Position numbers and translations under genes: made by a program
Assembly (NCBI GenBank): GCA_010027845.1
Contig: RGUL01000021.1
Coordinates: forward strand, 1 to 33,006
Source of the DNA: Gammaproteobacteria bacterium
GTDB taxonomy: Bacteria; Pseudomonadota; Gammaproteobacteria; Steroidobacterales; Steroidobacteraceae
DNA length: 33,006 nt
Direction of reading: 5' to 3'
Shown: piece after piece, positions 8,897-19,130 of the stretch
Position numbering within the stretch: the first letter of the stretch is position 1
Layout of the letters: every line of letters starts with the position of its first letter
Notes under the pieces: generated by a model
What the model was told of the DNA's origin: nothing
Databases searched by the model: none
What the model saw: only the letters and a program-made list of their open reading frames with translations

Positions 8897-9733
8897 TCAG
8901 AGTTCGGAGGCGTCGTCCGAGTCGACCGCCGCCGTCGATGCCACGCGCGTACCGCCGCGCCAACCCACCGCAAATCCGTTGGTGTAACGCATGTCGACGT
9001 ACGCGAGGTCGGATGCGCGTTGCACGACGAGCGGCAGCGCCGCAGCCACGAAGCGCTCGAAGCGCTCGTCGACCTGCCGACGCCCGAGCCGCACGCTCAC
9101 GCCGTTGTCGAGATCGAGTTCCCAAGCGCCGCGCGCATCGAGCCGCAGCGCCGCGATTCGCAAACCACCTTCGACGAGCCGCCCCTGCGTGGCGAGATAA
9201 CGTTGCGCCACGGCGCCCTCGGTGCCGTCGGGACCCGACAGTCGCGGCAGCTCGGGCGGAATGAAACGCGACTCGGCGAGAAACAATTCGCCGCGCGCAT
9301 TCAATAAGCCGTTCGCACCCCAACGCGCCGCAGCGACTTGCTCGATCACCCGCACCTCGAGGCCGCGCGGCCACACGCGCCCGACGCTTGCGCGCTCGAC
9401 CCACGGTAAACCCTCGATCGTTTTTTGCACGGCGGCGAGATCGGCGGTGACCAGGCCGGCTTTGCGCACGCGTTGCCGTACGGCTTGCTCCACGTCGAGC
9501 GCCGATACGCGCTGAAAGCGACCTTGCACGGTCACCGAGGTGATCGGTTGATCGAGCGCGAACACCAACAGTGCCGCGAAGGCGAGCACGCCGGCGAGGC
9601 CGCTGAGCGCGAAACTGTAGCGACGCCAATCGATTTGCGGCAGTTGCCAGCGGCGCGCTTCTTTGCGTCGACGATTGCGGGGTCGGGCGTTGCCCGCGGT
9701 GACGTCACCTAATTCCAAGCCGAGCAGTTTCAT
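8897..9733 (-). CDS. ftsQ: Cell division protein FtsQ
   Basis: A 278-residue bitopic divisome protein that connects early and late division proteins through FtsL and FtsB. There is a basic cytoplasmic tail of about 40 residues, one membrane segment (41-60), then a periplasmic POTRA domain beginning near residue 62 ([19 protein letters not shown]), followed by the FtsQ/DivIB beta domain containing [15 protein letters not shown]. The ATG at 9733 overlaps the ddl stop codon as ATGA. The protein continues past the FtsQ domain into a short acidic tail that ends at the TGA of 8897. The assignment rests on both domain order and its place between ddl and ftsA. Confidence 0.96.
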   Translation of the reverse strand: MKLLGLELGDVTAGNARPRNRRRKEARRWQLPQIDWRRYSFALSGLAGVLAFAALLVFALDQPITSVTVQGRFQRVSALDVEQAVRQRVRKAGLVTADLAAVQKTIEGLPWVERASVGRVWPRGLEVRVIEQVAAARWGANGLLNARGELFLAESRFIPPELPRLSGPDGTEGAVAQRYLATQGRLVEGGLRIAALRLDARGAWELDLDNGVSVRLGRRQVDERFERFVAAALPLVVQRASDLAYVDMRYTNGFAVGWRGGTRVASTAAVDSDDASEL

Positions 9734-10701
9734 GCGGTCACCTTGCTGCGCATCAGACTGGTCTCGAGCACGCGCCAGACCAGCGTTTCGAAATCCATGC
9801 CGGCAGCCTTGGCGGCCATCGGCACCAGACTGTGATCGGTCATACCGGGGATGGTGTTGATCTCGAGCAGCAACGGCCGCCCGGTCGCATCCATCATGAA
9901 ATCGACGCGACCCCAGCCCTCACCGCCCGCCGCGGCGAACGCGCCGAGCGACAGCGCAGCGAGATGCTGCTCGGCTTCGGCCGACAGACCGGAGGGGCAA
10001 AGATATCGCGTGTCGTTACGTAAATATTTGGCTTCGTAATCGTAAAAAGTTTTCGGTGTTTCGATGCGGATCGACGGCAAGGCGCGGCCGTGCAAGATGC
10101 CAACCGTGAACTCACCGCCGGTGAGCCACGGCTCGGCGAACACGCAATCGTCGGTCGCCGCGGCTGCTGCGAATGCCGCCGGTAAATCCTCGGCGCGCAG
10201 CACTTTGCTCATACCGACCGAGGAGCCTTGGGTCGCCGGCTTGACGATCATCGGCACACCGAGTCGCTCGACCGCGAGATCGAAATCTTGTGGGCCGCGC
10301 AGCACGACACAGTCGGAGGTCGCGATTCCGGCAGCCTCGGCGAGACGTTTGGTGCGCAACTTGTCCATGCAGATCGCCGAGCCCAAAACGCCGCTGCCGG
10401 TGTACGGCACGCCCAAAAATTCGAGCGCGCCTTGCACGGTGCCATCCTCGCCACCCGGGCCGTGCAAGGCGATCCACACCCGCTCGTAGCCCTCGGCTTG
10501 CAGCGCCGTCAACGGCCGCTCGCGCGGATCGAACGGATGTGCATCGACGCCCCGACGGCGTAGCGCCGCGAGCACGGCGTTGCCGCTCAACAAAGAAATC
10601 TCGCGCTCGCTCGAATCACCGCCCAGCAAGACGGCGACTTTGCCGAAGGCCCGCGCCTCGTGAATTTCTTTGATCGTCGCAGGATCGCGTTTCAGATGCA
10701 T
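9730..10701 (-). CDS. ddl: D-alanine--D-alanine ligase
   Basis: A 323-residue ATP-grasp enzyme that joins two D-alanines for the end of the pentapeptide, supplying MurF. Visible motifs are [12 protein letters not shown] (80-91), GSSVGM in the ATP-grasp region, and the metal-binding [15 protein letters not shown] near the C-terminus. Length and cluster position match the DdlB type. The ATG at 10701 shares its A with the murB stop codon (TAATG), so translation is probably coupled. A frame upstream of this ATG stays open inside murB but has no Ddl sequence. Some bacteria have a second ddl elsewhere; that cannot be judged here. Confidence 0.98.
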   Translation of the reverse strand: MHLKRDPATIKEIHEARAFGKVAVLLGGDSSEREISLLSGNAVLAALRRRGVDAHPFDPRERPLTALQAEGYERVWIALHGPGGEDGTVQGALEFLGVPYTGSGVLGSAICMDKLRTKRLAEAAGIATSDCVVLRGPQDFDLAVERLGVPMIVKPATQGSSVGMSKVLRAEDLPAAFAAAAATDDCVFAEPWLTGGEFTVGILHGRALPSIRIETPKTFYDYEAKYLRNDTRYLCPSGLSAEAEQHLAALSLGAFAAAGGEGWGRVDFMMDATGRPLLLEINTIPGMTDHSLVPMAAKAAGMDFETLVWRVLETSLMRSKVTA

Positions 10702-11612
10702 TAGGCGGCCTCCCCGATTACGCGCACTTCGGGCACGAGGCGGATGCCGAATCGGCGCTCGACGGTTTCCTGCACGGTCGCGATCAAACGTTCGAGATCG
10801 GCGGCGCTCGCCGCACCATCGTTGAGGATGAAGTTGGCGTGCTTCTCGGACACGCAGGCACCGCCGATGCGCAAACCTTTGAGGCCGGCCCGATCGATCA
10901 GCTTTGCAGCATGCTCGCCCGGCGGATTGGTGAACACGGACCCGCAACTCCACTCACCGATCGGTTGCGATTCGCGCCGACGCACCAGCAAATCGCGGAT
11001 GTCCTCTTGCACCGTTTCATCGGCAGCGCGCTGCGCGAAGTGCAAGGTCGCAGCGAGGTAAGCCTCGTCGGCGACCGGCGGGTCGACGTGGCGATAGGCG
11101 GTGCGATATTCACAAGCCTCGCGGGTGCGCACGTGACCGCGACGGTCGATCACCTCGACGCTACGCACGTGCCGCCAAGTCTCACCGCCGAACGCACCGG
11201 CATTCATCGCGAGCGCACCACCGAGTGTTCCCGGAATGCCGGCGAAGAAATGTGCGTCGCGCAAACCCCAACGGGCGCACTGCCGCGCGATCCGCGCGCA
11301 GGGCACGCCGGCCTCGCACCACACTTCGCCGTCCGCCCGACGCTCGAGCGTCGACAACGCGCCGTGCAGCGCGATAACTGCGCCACGGATGCCACCGTCG
11401 CGCACCAAAAGATTGCTACCGAGACCGACCCAATGCAGCGGCGCGCTCGCCGGCACCGTGGCGAGAAACGCTGCGATATCACTGCGATCGCGGGGCTCGA
11501 AATACAGGTCAGCGGGCCCACCGACGTGCCAGGACGTGTGCCGTGCCATCGGCTCGGTCCGCCGCGAGCCGCTCGCGCGTGTGCCGATCGAGCCAATTAT
11601 TTTTGGCGACAT
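10701..11612 (-). CDS. murB: UDP-N-acetylenolpyruvoylglucosamine reductase MurB
   Basis: A 303-residue FAD enzyme that reduces the MurA product with NADPH to UDP-MurNAc. It shows the FAD-binding segment with [18 protein letters not shown] and [12 protein letters not shown], the [20 protein letters not shown] motif, the catalytic serine S225 in CGSVFTNP, and the late catalytic glutamate E295 in LVPEVRV. It looks like the shorter MurB type rather than the E. coli form of about 340 residues. ATG at 11612 lies 3 bases after the murC stop. Location between murC and ddl differs from E. coli and Pseudomonas, where murB is elsewhere on the chromosome. Confidence 0.97.
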   Translation of the reverse strand: MSPKIIGSIGTRASGSRRTEPMARHTSWHVGGPADLYFEPRDRSDIAAFLATVPASAPLHWVGLGSNLLVRDGGIRGAVIALHGALSTLERRADGEVWCEAGVPCARIARQCARWGLRDAHFFAGIPGTLGGALAMNAGAFGGETWRHVRSVEVIDRRGHVRTREACEYRTAYRHVDPPVADEAYLAATLHFAQRAADETVQEDIRDLLVRRRESQPIGEWSCGSVFTNPPGEHAAKLIDRAGLKGLRIGGACVSEKHANFILNDGAASAADLERLIATVQETVERRFGIRLVPEVRVIGEAA

Positions 11613-11615
11613 CGT

Positions 11616-13028
11616 TCATGCGCCACCGACCGGCAATTTTTGCGGCAGAGCATGGGCGACCGCGCTGATGCTGCCCGCGCCCATCGCGAGCACGACGTCG
11701 TCGGCGCGCAGGATGCTGCGTAGGCTGGTCGCGAGTTCTTCGACTTTGGCGACGAACACCGGCTCGACACGCCCGCGCGAACGCACCGCCCGACAAATCG
11801 CGCGACCGTCCGCACCGGCGATCGGTTTCTCGCCCGCCGCATACACTTCGGTCACGAGCAAGGCATCGGCGGTGGCGAGCACGGTGGCGAAGTCGTCGAG
11901 CAAGTCGTGGGTGCGCGTGTAGCGATGCGGCTGGAAGGCGAGCACGACGCGGCGCCCCGGATACGCTTGGCGCACCGCATCAAGTGTCGCGGTGATCTCG
12001 GTGGGGTGGTGACCGTAATCGTCGATCACCACGGCCTCGCCCTCGCCCGCGCGCACTCGACCGATGAATTGCAAACGCCGATCGACACCCTGGAATTTCG
12101 CGAGCCCACCGCGGATCGCCGCGTCTTCGATGCCGAGCTCGCTCGCGACCGCGATCGCCGCCAAAGAATTGAGCACGTTGTGAGTGCCGGGCAGATTGAC
12201 GACGATATCGAGCGGCTCACGGCGGCCGGGACGTAACACTTTGTATGCGGTTTGTTGGCCACGGCGTTCGATGTCGATCGCGCGTACATCGGCGCCCTCG
12301 CCGATTCCGTAGGTGGTGATCGGGCGGCCGACGCGCGGCAAGATCGACCGAACCTCAGCATCGTCGGCGCACAGCACCGCGAGACCGTAAAACGGCAAGT
12401 TGTGCAAGAAGTCGACGAAGCTTTGGCGCAGACGATCGAAACTGCCGTCGTGCGTGCCGAGGTGATCTTTGTCGATGTTGGTGACGACCGCGATCAACGG
12501 TTGCAGATGCAGAAACGAAGCATCGCTTTCATCGGCCTCAGCGACGAGATAACGACCGGTGCCGAGTCGCGCGTTGGTACCGGCACTTTTGAGTCGGCCG
12601 CCAATCACGAAGGTCGGATCCGCACCACCCTCGGCGAGTACCGACGCCACGAGACTCGTGGTGGTGGTTTTGCCGTGCGTACCGGCCACCGCGACCGCGG
12701 AACGAAACCGCATCAACTCGCCGAGCATCTCGGCGCGCGGCACGACGGGGATACGCTGCGCGTTCGCACGCGCGACCTCAGGATTTTCGTTACCGACGGC
12801 AGTCGAGACGACCACCACGTCGGCACCATTCACGTTCGCGGCATCGTGACCAACGTGGATCGTCGCGCCGAGTTCTTGCAAGCGCAGCGTGACCGGGTTC
12901 GGCTTCAAGTCGCTGCCTTGCACGCGATAACCGAGGTTTAACAACACCTCGGCGATACCACCCATGCCACTGCCGCCGATCCCGACGAAGTGGATGGTAT
13001 TGATGCGGCGCATGCGCTCGACGTTCAT
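11616..13028 (-). CDS. murC: UDP-N-acetylmuramate--L-alanine ligase MurC
   Basis: A 470-residue Mur ligase that adds L-alanine, the first residue of the stem peptide. The N-terminal UDP-binding motif is GIGGSGMGG (16-24), the ATP-binding P-loop is GTHGKTTT (116-123), and later ligase motifs include [20 protein letters not shown] and [10 protein letters not shown]. The start at 13028 makes an ATGA overlap with the murG stop; the frame stays open eight codons upstream but that part lies in murG. Length matches the family, and all domains of the ligase (UDP-binding, ATPase, C-terminal) can be followed. Confidence 0.98.
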   Translation of the reverse strand: MNVERMRRINTIHFVGIGGSGMGGIAEVLLNLGYRVQGSDLKPNPVTLRLQELGATIHVGHDAANVNGADVVVVSTAVGNENPEVARANAQRIPVVPRAEMLGELMRFRSAVAVAGTHGKTTTTSLVASVLAEGGADPTFVIGGRLKSAGTNARLGTGRYLVAEADESDASFLHLQPLIAVVTNIDKDHLGTHDGSFDRLRQSFVDFLHNLPFYGLAVLCADDAEVRSILPRVGRPITTYGIGEGADVRAIDIERRGQQTAYKVLRPGRREPLDIVVNLPGTHNVLNSLAAIAVASELGIEDAAIRGGLAKFQGVDRRLQFIGRVRAGEGEAVVIDDYGHHPTEITATLDAVRQAYPGRRVVLAFQPHRYTRTHDLLDDFATVLATADALLVTEVYAAGEKPIAGADGRAICRAVRSRGRVEPVFVAKVEELATSLRSILRADDVVLAMGAGSISAVAHALPQKLPVGGA

Positions 13029-14125
13029 GCGAGCCCTCCGACCGCGAGACACTCGGCGGCCAAGTCACGGGTCGCGGACGGACGCGCGAGTTCGCGCGCC
13101 TTGAGTGCCATGGCGCACAACGTATTGCGATCGGCGAGCAAGGCGCCGAGTTCGCGGGCCAGCGTCTCGGCATCGAGTCCGCGCTCGGCGAGCAAACGTG
13201 CCGCACCGCGTTCGACCAAAAATCGCGCGTTCGCCGTTTGATGATCGTCGACCGCTGCGGGGAACGGCACCAACACCGCGGCCACGCCCGCCGCGGCAAT
13301 CTCGGCGACGGTGAGCGCACCGGCGCGGCAGACGACGAGATCCGCCCAGCCGTAGGCGGCGGCGATGTCGTCGATGAAGGCACTGACCGTGATCGACGCC
13401 GCATCGCCCGCTTCGGGATCGATCCCCGCCGCGAGGTACGCGCTGCGGGTCGCCGCCAAGTTCTTTTCGCCGCATTGATGGCGGACGATCACGCCCGACA
13501 ATTTGGCGAACGCTTGCGGCAACAAAGAATTCAGTCGGGCCGCGCCTTGACTGCCGCCGATCACGAGCAGTCGCAGCGGCCCAGTGCGTGACGCATAACG
13601 CGTCGCAGGCTCAGGCAAAGCGAAAAATTCACGACGCACCGGATTACCGACGGGCTGCGAATCGATGCGCACTGCGAATGCGCCCCCGAAACCTTCGAAC
13701 ACGCGCGTGGCAAAGCGCGCGAGCACGCGATTGGTGAAACCGGCGATGGCATTTTGTTCGTGGATCACGAGCGGCCGACCAGCGAGTCGCGCGGCGATGC
13801 CACCCGGACCCGTGACGTAGCCGCCGAGACCGACGACTACAGCGGGGCGATAGCGCCACATCGCGCGTAGCGATTGCCACAAGGCCCGCAACAACGCGAA
13901 CGGCGCAGCGAGCAAGGTCACGAAGCCTTTGCCCCGCAAACCGCCGATCGCGATCCATTCAACGGGAATGCCGGCGGCGGGCACGAGCCGCGCCTCGATG
14001 CCGCGTCGCGTGCCGAGCCACACGACTTCGCAGGCTGCCTCGCGCAACGCCGTCGCGAGCGCGAGTGCGGGGAACACGTGTCCGCCCGTACCACCCGCCA
14101 TGATCATGACGCAGCGTCGATTCAC
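13025..14125 (-). CDS. murG: Lipid II synthase MurG (GlcNAc transferase)
   Basis: A 366-residue GT28 glycosyltransferase that acts on the inner face of the membrane, adding GlcNAc to lipid I to make lipid II. The glycine-rich [13 protein letters not shown] loop (9-21) opens the N-terminal domain, and [10 protein letters not shown] marks the start of the UDP-GlcNAc domain. A further conserved stretch is [20 protein letters not shown], which ends in the donor-binding region before [14 protein letters not shown]. The start is GTG at 14125 in a GTGA overlap with the ftsW stop codon. A later ATG (residue 7, just before the glycine loop) is a less likely alternative. Confidence 0.98.
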   Translation of the reverse strand: MNRRCVMIMAGGTGGHVFPALALATALREAACEVVWLGTRRGIEARLVPAAGIPVEWIAIGGLRGKGFVTLLAAPFALLRALWQSLRAMWRYRPAVVVGLGGYVTGPGGIAARLAGRPLVIHEQNAIAGFTNRVLARFATRVFEGFGGAFAVRIDSQPVGNPVRREFFALPEPATRYASRTGPLRLLVIGGSQGAARLNSLLPQAFAKLSGVIVRHQCGEKNLAATRSAYLAAGIDPEAGDAASITVSAFIDDIAAAYGWADLVVCRAGALTVAEIAAAGVAAVLVPFPAAVDDHQTANARFLVERGAARLLAERGLDAETLARELGALLADRNTLCAMALKARELARPSATRDLAAECLAVGGLA

Positions 14126-15345
14126 GCGCCGTGCGCCCCCGCGAAATCGTCATCGCTCGCGCGCGCACCGCCGGCACGCACTTGTGCAGCCACCGAGCCG
14201 CGCGTCAATTGTGCGGCCTCGTGATACACGCGCAGCAAGATACCGACCCAAGCGATCGTGACGATCAAGCTCGAGCGACCGTAACTCATGAACGGCAAGG
14301 TCAAACCTTTGGTCGGCAGCGCGCCCATGTTCACGCCGATGTTGATGAACGATTGCAGCGCGACCCAAATGCCGAAGCCCGCGGCGAGATAGGACTGAAA
14401 TTTCAAACCGACGCTCGCCGCAAGGCGCGCGATCCAGAGAGACCGCCAGGCCAAGGCCAAAAACAATCCAAGCGTGAACAGCACACCCATCAAACCGAGC
14501 TCCTCGGCCAACACCGCGAACAGAAAGTCGGTGTGTGCCTCGGGTAGATAGAATAATTTTTGGACGCTCTCGCCGAGACCGACACCGGTCCAGCCACCGC
14601 GACCGACCGCGATCAAACTTTGCGTCAATTGGAAGCCGCTCGCGAACGGGTCGGCCCAAGGATTTTGGAACGAGGTGAGTCGCTTGAGACGATACGGCGA
14701 GGACACGGCCACCAGCGCGAACAAACATGCGCCGACCACGGCGAGACCGAGCACGTCCCGCCACCGCGCACCGGCGAGAAACAACACCCCGAAGCTCGTG
14801 GTCACGAGCACCACGGCCGCACCGAAGTCCGGCTCGAGCAGCAACAGACCGAAGAACAGACCGAGTACGGCGAGCGGCTTCAACAAACCGAGTGTCGAGT
14901 TACGCAATTCGGCTTCGCGACGCACGGCGTAACTTGCGACGAAGATCAGCACGAGAACGCGCACGATTTCGGAAACCTGCACGTTGAACAGCACCAAACG
15001 GATCCAGCGACGGCTGCCGTTGACCGAGTAGCCGATGCCCGGAATCAACACCATCACCAACAGCAGCACGCCGAGCCCAAGCAGCGGCAGCGCGAATTTT
15101 TCTAATAATTCCGTGCGTACCGAAAACACGAGTGTCGCGGCGATGGTGCCGGCGACGACCATCGACATTTGCCGCGCCAGATAACTGAAGGCCGAACCAC
15201 CTTCTTTGACGGCGATCGACATCGACGCCGAGGTGACCATCACCATACCGAGCAGCACGATCGAGGCGACCAACATCACCGTGACGAGATCGAGATGGAT
15301 CGACGACGAGCGTGCGTTGCGATGCGGAACGGAAATGGTACTCAT
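14122..15345 (-). CDS. ftsW: Septal peptidoglycan glycosyltransferase FtsW
   Basis: A 407-residue SEDS family membrane protein that polymerises lipid II at the septum together with FtsI. Around ten hydrophobic segments are visible. The essential SEDS aspartate is D273 in LPEAHTDFLFAV. Other marks are NGSRRWIRL before the QVSE motif (123-126; QPSE in many relatives) and GLTLPFMSYGRSS close to the C-terminus. The start chosen is ATG at 15345, an ATGA overlap with the murD stop; the 26 codons of open frame upstream lie within murD. The extended basic and acidic tail after the last membrane segment is typical. Confidence 0.98.
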   Translation of the reverse strand: MSTISVPHRNARSSSIHLDLVTVMLVASIVLLGMVMVTSASMSIAVKEGGSAFSYLARQMSMVVAGTIAATLVFSVRTELLEKFALPLLGLGVLLLVMVLIPGIGYSVNGSRRWIRLVLFNVQVSEIVRVLVLIFVASYAVRREAELRNSTLGLLKPLAVLGLFFGLLLLEPDFGAAVVLVTTSFGVLFLAGARWRDVLGLAVVGACLFALVAVSSPYRLKRLTSFQNPWADPFASGFQLTQSLIAVGRGGWTGVGLGESVQKLFYLPEAHTDFLFAVLAEELGLMGVLFTLGLFLALAWRSLWIARLAASVGLKFQSYLAAGFGIWVALQSFINIGVNMGALPTKGLTLPFMSYGRSSLIVTIAWVGILLRVYHEAAQLTRGSVAAQVRAGGARASDDDFAGAHGA

Positions 15346-16679
15346 GCCGGTAAGCTCCTGACGGCGTCCGCGAACACGCGGCCGCGATGGGCGTAATCTT
15401 TGAACATGTCGAGACTCGCGCAAGCGGGCGACAGCAACACCGTGTCACCGCTGCGGGCGACCGCGGCCGCCGCGACCACCGCCGACTCGAGGGTGGCGTG
15501 CAGGTCGACCGGACACACGGCCCGTAACACGCTCGCGAGACGCAGGGCGTCGCGCCCGATCAACATCGCGTGACGCACACGGCCCCGCAGCCCTGCGGCG
15601 AGCGGCATGAAATCTTGATCTTTGCCATCGCCGCCGGCGATCAACACCAGCGTGCCGGGCATGCCGGTGACCGCTGCGAGCGTCGCACCGACATTGGTAC
15701 CCTTTGAGTCGTCGACGTAACGCACGCCGTGACGCTCGGCGATCCACTGCGAGCGATGCGGCAAACCGGTGAACTCGCGCAATTCGTCGAGCATCGCCGC
15801 CTGCGGCAAACCGAGCGCCTCACCGAGCGCGAGTGCTGCGAGCGCATTGGCGGCATTGTGCAAGCCCGCAACGCGCAACGCCGACACCGGCAGCAAAAGT
15901 TCGGCGTCGCGGGCGAGCCACTGCGCGCCGTCGTGGACGGCGATACGCCAACGCGCATCGGTCGTCGTCTGCAAAGAAAACGTCTCGACCCGCTGTCCGA
16001 AACGCGGCATCTCGCGCACGTAGGCGTCGTCGGCGTTGATCACCGCGACGTCGCAGTGCCGGAAAATCCTCGCTTTCGCGTCCGCGTAGGCTTGCATGTC
16101 GCGATAGCGATCCATGTGATCGGCCGTGAGATTCAACACGACGGCAGCCCGTAACTTCAAAGTTTCCGTTGCCTCGAGTTGAAAGCTCGATAACTCGAGC
16201 ACGTAGAGTTGCGGGTCGCGTTCGCCGAGCAACTCGAGCGCCGGCGGACCGAGGTTGCCACCGACGCGAACGTCGACACCCGCGCGCGCCGCCATGCGAC
16301 CGACCAGCGTCGTCACCGTGCTTTTGCCGTTGGTACCGGTGATGCCGACGACATCGGCCGACGTTGCTCGCGCAAACAGTTCGATGTCACCGACCACTTC
16401 GATGCCGCGCGCGGCGGCTACGACGAAAATCGATTCGGTCAGCGCAATCCCGGGTGATGCGACGACCAGCGACGCACCCTCGAGCAAACCCTCATCGAAG
16501 CGACCACACCGCACTTCGGCATCGGGCGCGAGCGCATCGAGTTCCGCGCGACCCGGCGGCTCGGCACGACTATCGGTCACGGCGATGCGCCAACCGCGCG
16601 CGAGCAAAAACCGCGCCGACGCGAGACCCGTACGGCCTAAACCGACGATCACCGCTTTGCGTATCGGACGATCGCTCAT
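15342..16679 (-). CDS. murD: UDP-N-acetylmuramoyl-L-alanine--D-glutamate ligase MurD
   Basis: A 445-residue Mur ligase that adds D-glutamate as second residue of the stem peptide. The N-terminal Rossmann-like part contains GLGRTGLAS, the P-loop is [10 protein letters not shown] (112-121), the nucleophile/carbamylation region includes YADAKARIF, and the C-terminal domain has [11 protein letters not shown] and [18 protein letters not shown]. The ATG at 16679 overlaps the mraY stop as ATGA. All regions expected for the enzyme are present and length is normal. Confidence 0.98.
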   Translation of the reverse strand: MSDRPIRKAVIVGLGRTGLASARFLLARGWRIAVTDSRAEPPGRAELDALAPDAEVRCGRFDEGLLEGASLVVASPGIALTESIFVVAAARGIEVVGDIELFARATSADVVGITGTNGKSTVTTLVGRMAARAGVDVRVGGNLGPPALELLGERDPQLYVLELSSFQLEATETLKLRAAVVLNLTADHMDRYRDMQAYADAKARIFRHCDVAVINADDAYVREMPRFGQRVETFSLQTTTDARWRIAVHDGAQWLARDAELLLPVSALRVAGLHNAANALAALALGEALGLPQAAMLDELREFTGLPHRSQWIAERHGVRYVDDSKGTNVGATLAAVTGMPGTLVLIAGGDGKDQDFMPLAAGLRGRVRHAMLIGRDALRLASVLRAVCPVDLHATLESAVVAAAAVARSGDTVLLSPACASLDMFKDYAHRGRVFADAVRSLPA

Positions 16680-17761
16680 CGCAGTTTCAGGGTCGCAAGA
16701 CCCGCCAGCACGAGACAGAAGGAGATGATCCAGAAACGCACGATCACTTTAGGTTCGGCCCAACCTTTGAGTTCGAAGTGGTGGTGGATCGGCGCCATAC
16801 GGAACAAGCGCTTGCCGGTGAGCTTGAACGATGCGACCTGCAGGATCACCGAGGCGGTTTCGAGGACGAAAATTCCGCCCATCACGAGTACGACGAGTTC
16901 TTGGCGCACGATGACGGCGATCGTGCCGAGCGCTGCGCCGAGCGACAACGCGCCGATGTCGCCCATGAACACCTGCGCGGGATAGGTGTTGAACCAAAGA
17001 AATCCGAGACCTGCACCGACCATCGCCGAGCAAAAGATCAGTAGCTCACCGGCATGCGGCACAGCTGGGATGCCGAGGTATTGCGCGAACACGGCGTTAC
17101 CGCTCGCGTAAGCGAACACGCCCAGTGCGCCCGCGACCAACACCGCGGGCATGATCGCGAGCCCGTCGAGTCCGTCGGTGAGGTTCACCGCGTTACTCAT
17201 GCCGACGATCATCAGATACGTCAGCAACACGAAGCCGCCGAAACCGAGCGGTAGGGCAAAATTTTTGAGGAACGGCAGGAACAAGGTCGTGTCGGTCGCA
17301 GTCTGCGCCGAATACCAGAGCGCGAGCGCCGCACCGAGGCCACCCACCGATTGCCAGAAATATTTGTAGCGAGCGATCAGACCACGCGGGTTTTTCTTCA
17401 CCAGCTTTAGGTAGTCGTCAAAGAAGCCGACCAAGCCGAACACCAGCGTGACCGCGATGACGATCCACACGAAGCGATTGGCGAGATCCGCCCACAACAA
17501 GGTGCCGAAGAGAATCGCGAGCAGAATCAACAAACCGCCCATGGTCGGTGTGCCGGATTTGGTGAGGTGCGACTGCGGGCCGTCGTCGCGCACCACCTGA
17601 CCGATCTGACCGGCCGATAAACGTTCGATCATCCACGGACCGAGCACCAAAGAAAGCGCCAAGGCGGAAATCGCGGCCATGATGGCACGCATGGTGAGAT
17701 ACGAGAAAACGTTGAACGCCGAGAACGATGCAGCGAGTTGTTTGGCGAGCCACAGCAGCAC
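16676..17761 (-). CDS. mraY: Phospho-MurNAc-pentapeptide translocase MraY
   Basis: A 361-residue polytopic enzyme that transfers phospho-MurNAc-pentapeptide to undecaprenyl phosphate, giving lipid I. Ten hydrophobic segments are seen. Catalytic marks are D115-D116 in FFDDYLKL, the [10 protein letters not shown] loop (193-202) and the cytoplasmic [10 protein letters not shown] motif near the C-terminus. The start is GTG at 17761, one base after the murF stop codon. Length is as in E. coli (360). The order murF-mraY-murD-ftsW-murG is the standard one. Confidence 0.98.
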   Translation of the reverse strand: MLLWLAKQLAASFSAFNVFSYLTMRAIMAAISALALSLVLGPWMIERLSAGQIGQVVRDDGPQSHLTKSGTPTMGGLLILLAILFGTLLWADLANRFVWIVIAVTLVFGLVGFFDDYLKLVKKNPRGLIARYKYFWQSVGGLGAALALWYSAQTATDTTLFLPFLKNFALPLGFGGFVLLTYLMIVGMSNAVNLTDGLDGLAIMPAVLVAGALGVFAYASGNAVFAQYLGIPAVPHAGELLIFCSAMVGAGLGFLWFNTYPAQVFMGDIGALSLGAALGTIAVIVRQELVVLVMGGIFVLETASVILQVASFKLTGKRLFRMAPIHHHFELKGWAEPKVIVRFWIISFCLVLAGLATLKLR

Positions 17762-17762
17762 G

Positions 17763-19130
17763 TCAGGCGCTCCTCGCGGCCGGAGCCGGTGCAGTCAGCG
17801 CGTCGACCACGCGCTCGAGTCGATTCATGCGGGAGCCTTTGATCAGCACGCGAACCGCCGGCGAGAGCCCGGCGGCGACCGCCGCCGAGAGCGAGGCGAC
17901 ATCGGGATGCCACTCGGCGCCCGACCCGAACGCCTTGACGGCATGCGGCGTCAACTCACCGGTCGCGAACAAACGCTCGACGCCGTGCAAGCGCGCGTAA
18001 CGACCGGCTTCGACGTGCGCATCGATCGCGTGGCTGCCAAGTTCGGCCATGTCGCCCATCACCAACCAACGACGGCCCTCGAGCGCAGCGAGCACGTCGA
18101 TCGCCGCATGCATCGAGCTCGGGTTCGCGTTGTACGAATCGTCGATCAAAGATCCGCCGTGCAAGGCCGAGCGCCACTGCAATCGACCCGCGACGGGACG
18201 CATACGAGCGAGCCCCGCAGCGACGTCGGCGAGCGTCGCGCCGGCAGCCATCGCCGCCGCTGCCGCACCTAGTGCGTTCAGCACGTTGTGCAGTCCGGCA
18301 AGATGCAACACGATCGCGATCTCGCCGCTCGGCGTGCACAAAGTGAAGCGCGTCACGAAGCCGCTTTCGATCACGGCACGGATATCGCGCGCGGTGAAAT
18401 CCGCTTTCGCACCCAGACCGAACGTGACGACGCGCGCGACGGTCATGTCGCGCCACAGCGGTGCGAATTCGTCGTCGGCGTTCAACACGGCAACGCCATC
18501 GACGGGCAGCGCCGCGAACAACTCGCCCTCGGCGTGCGCAGCACCCTCGATGGTGCCGAAACCTTCTAGATGCTCGGCGCCGGCGTTGGTGACGATGCCA
18601 ACCGAAGGTTTCGCAAATTCGGTCAGTTCGGTGACGTCGCCCGGACGATTCGCACCCATCTCGATCACTGCACAGCGATGTGCCGGCTGCAGATCCAGCA
18701 AGGTGAGCGGAACGCCGATGTGATTGTTGAGATTACCGCGAGTGGCGAGCGTCGGCCCGCGCTGCGCGAGGATCGCCGCCAGCATTTCTTTGGTCGTCGT
18801 CTTACCGTTCGAGCCGGCGACACCCACGAGCGGTATCGCGTGTTGATCGCGATGCGCACGAGCGGCGCGCTGCAAGGCGACGAGGCCGCTCGCCACGACG
18901 ATGGTCGGTAAATCTTGCGGCCCGGCGACGTCGGCGACGGCACCCGCGGCACCGGCCGCTGCCGCTTGGCCGAGAAAATCGCTGCCGCGAAAATTCGGTC
19001 CGTCGAGCGCAACGAACAATTGGCCGCGCGCGAGCTTGCGAGTGTCGGTGCAAATAGTCGAGTACGCGGCATCGGCGCCGTGCAGCACGCCGCCACAATC
19101 TTTGGCGAAGTCGCTCAACCGACGCGTCAC
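17763..19130 (-). CDS. murF: UDP-MurNAc-tripeptide--D-alanyl-D-alanine ligase MurF
   Basis: A 455-residue Mur ligase that adds D-Ala-D-Ala and so finishes the UDP-MurNAc-pentapeptide. The P-loop is in [14 protein letters not shown] (103-116). Other Mur ligase motifs are [25 protein letters not shown] and [11 protein letters not shown], the last being characteristic of MurF. The start is GTG at 19130, making a GTGA overlap with the murE stop codon. The gene ends one base before mraY. Length is typical. Confidence 0.98.
   Translation of the reverse strand: MTRRLSDFAKDCGGVLHGADAAYSTICTDTRKLARGQLFVALDGPNFRGSDFLGQAAAAGAAGAVADVAGPQDLPTIVVASGLVALQRAARAHRDQHAIPLVGVAGSNGKTTTKEMLAAILAQRGPTLATRGNLNNHIGVPLTLLDLQPAHRCAVIEMGANRPGDVTELTEFAKPSVGIVTNAGAEHLEGFGTIEGAAHAEGELFAALPVDGVAVLNADDEFAPLWRDMTVARVVTFGLGAKADFTARDIRAVIESGFVTRFTLCTPSGEIAIVLHLAGLHNVLNALGAAAAAMAAGATLADVAAGLARMRPVAGRLQWRSALHGGSLIDDSYNANPSSMHAAIDVLAALEGRRWLVMGDMAELGSHAIDAHVEAGRYARLHGVERLFATGELTPHAVKAFGSGAEWHPDVASLSAAVAAGLSPAVRVLIKGSRMNRLERVVDALTAPAPAARSA

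Noticed and set aside
15346-15423. Longer FtsW start (26 extra codons)
   Set aside because: Those codons lie in murD, are Arg-rich, and the ATGA start at 15345 fits the pattern of the other junctions.
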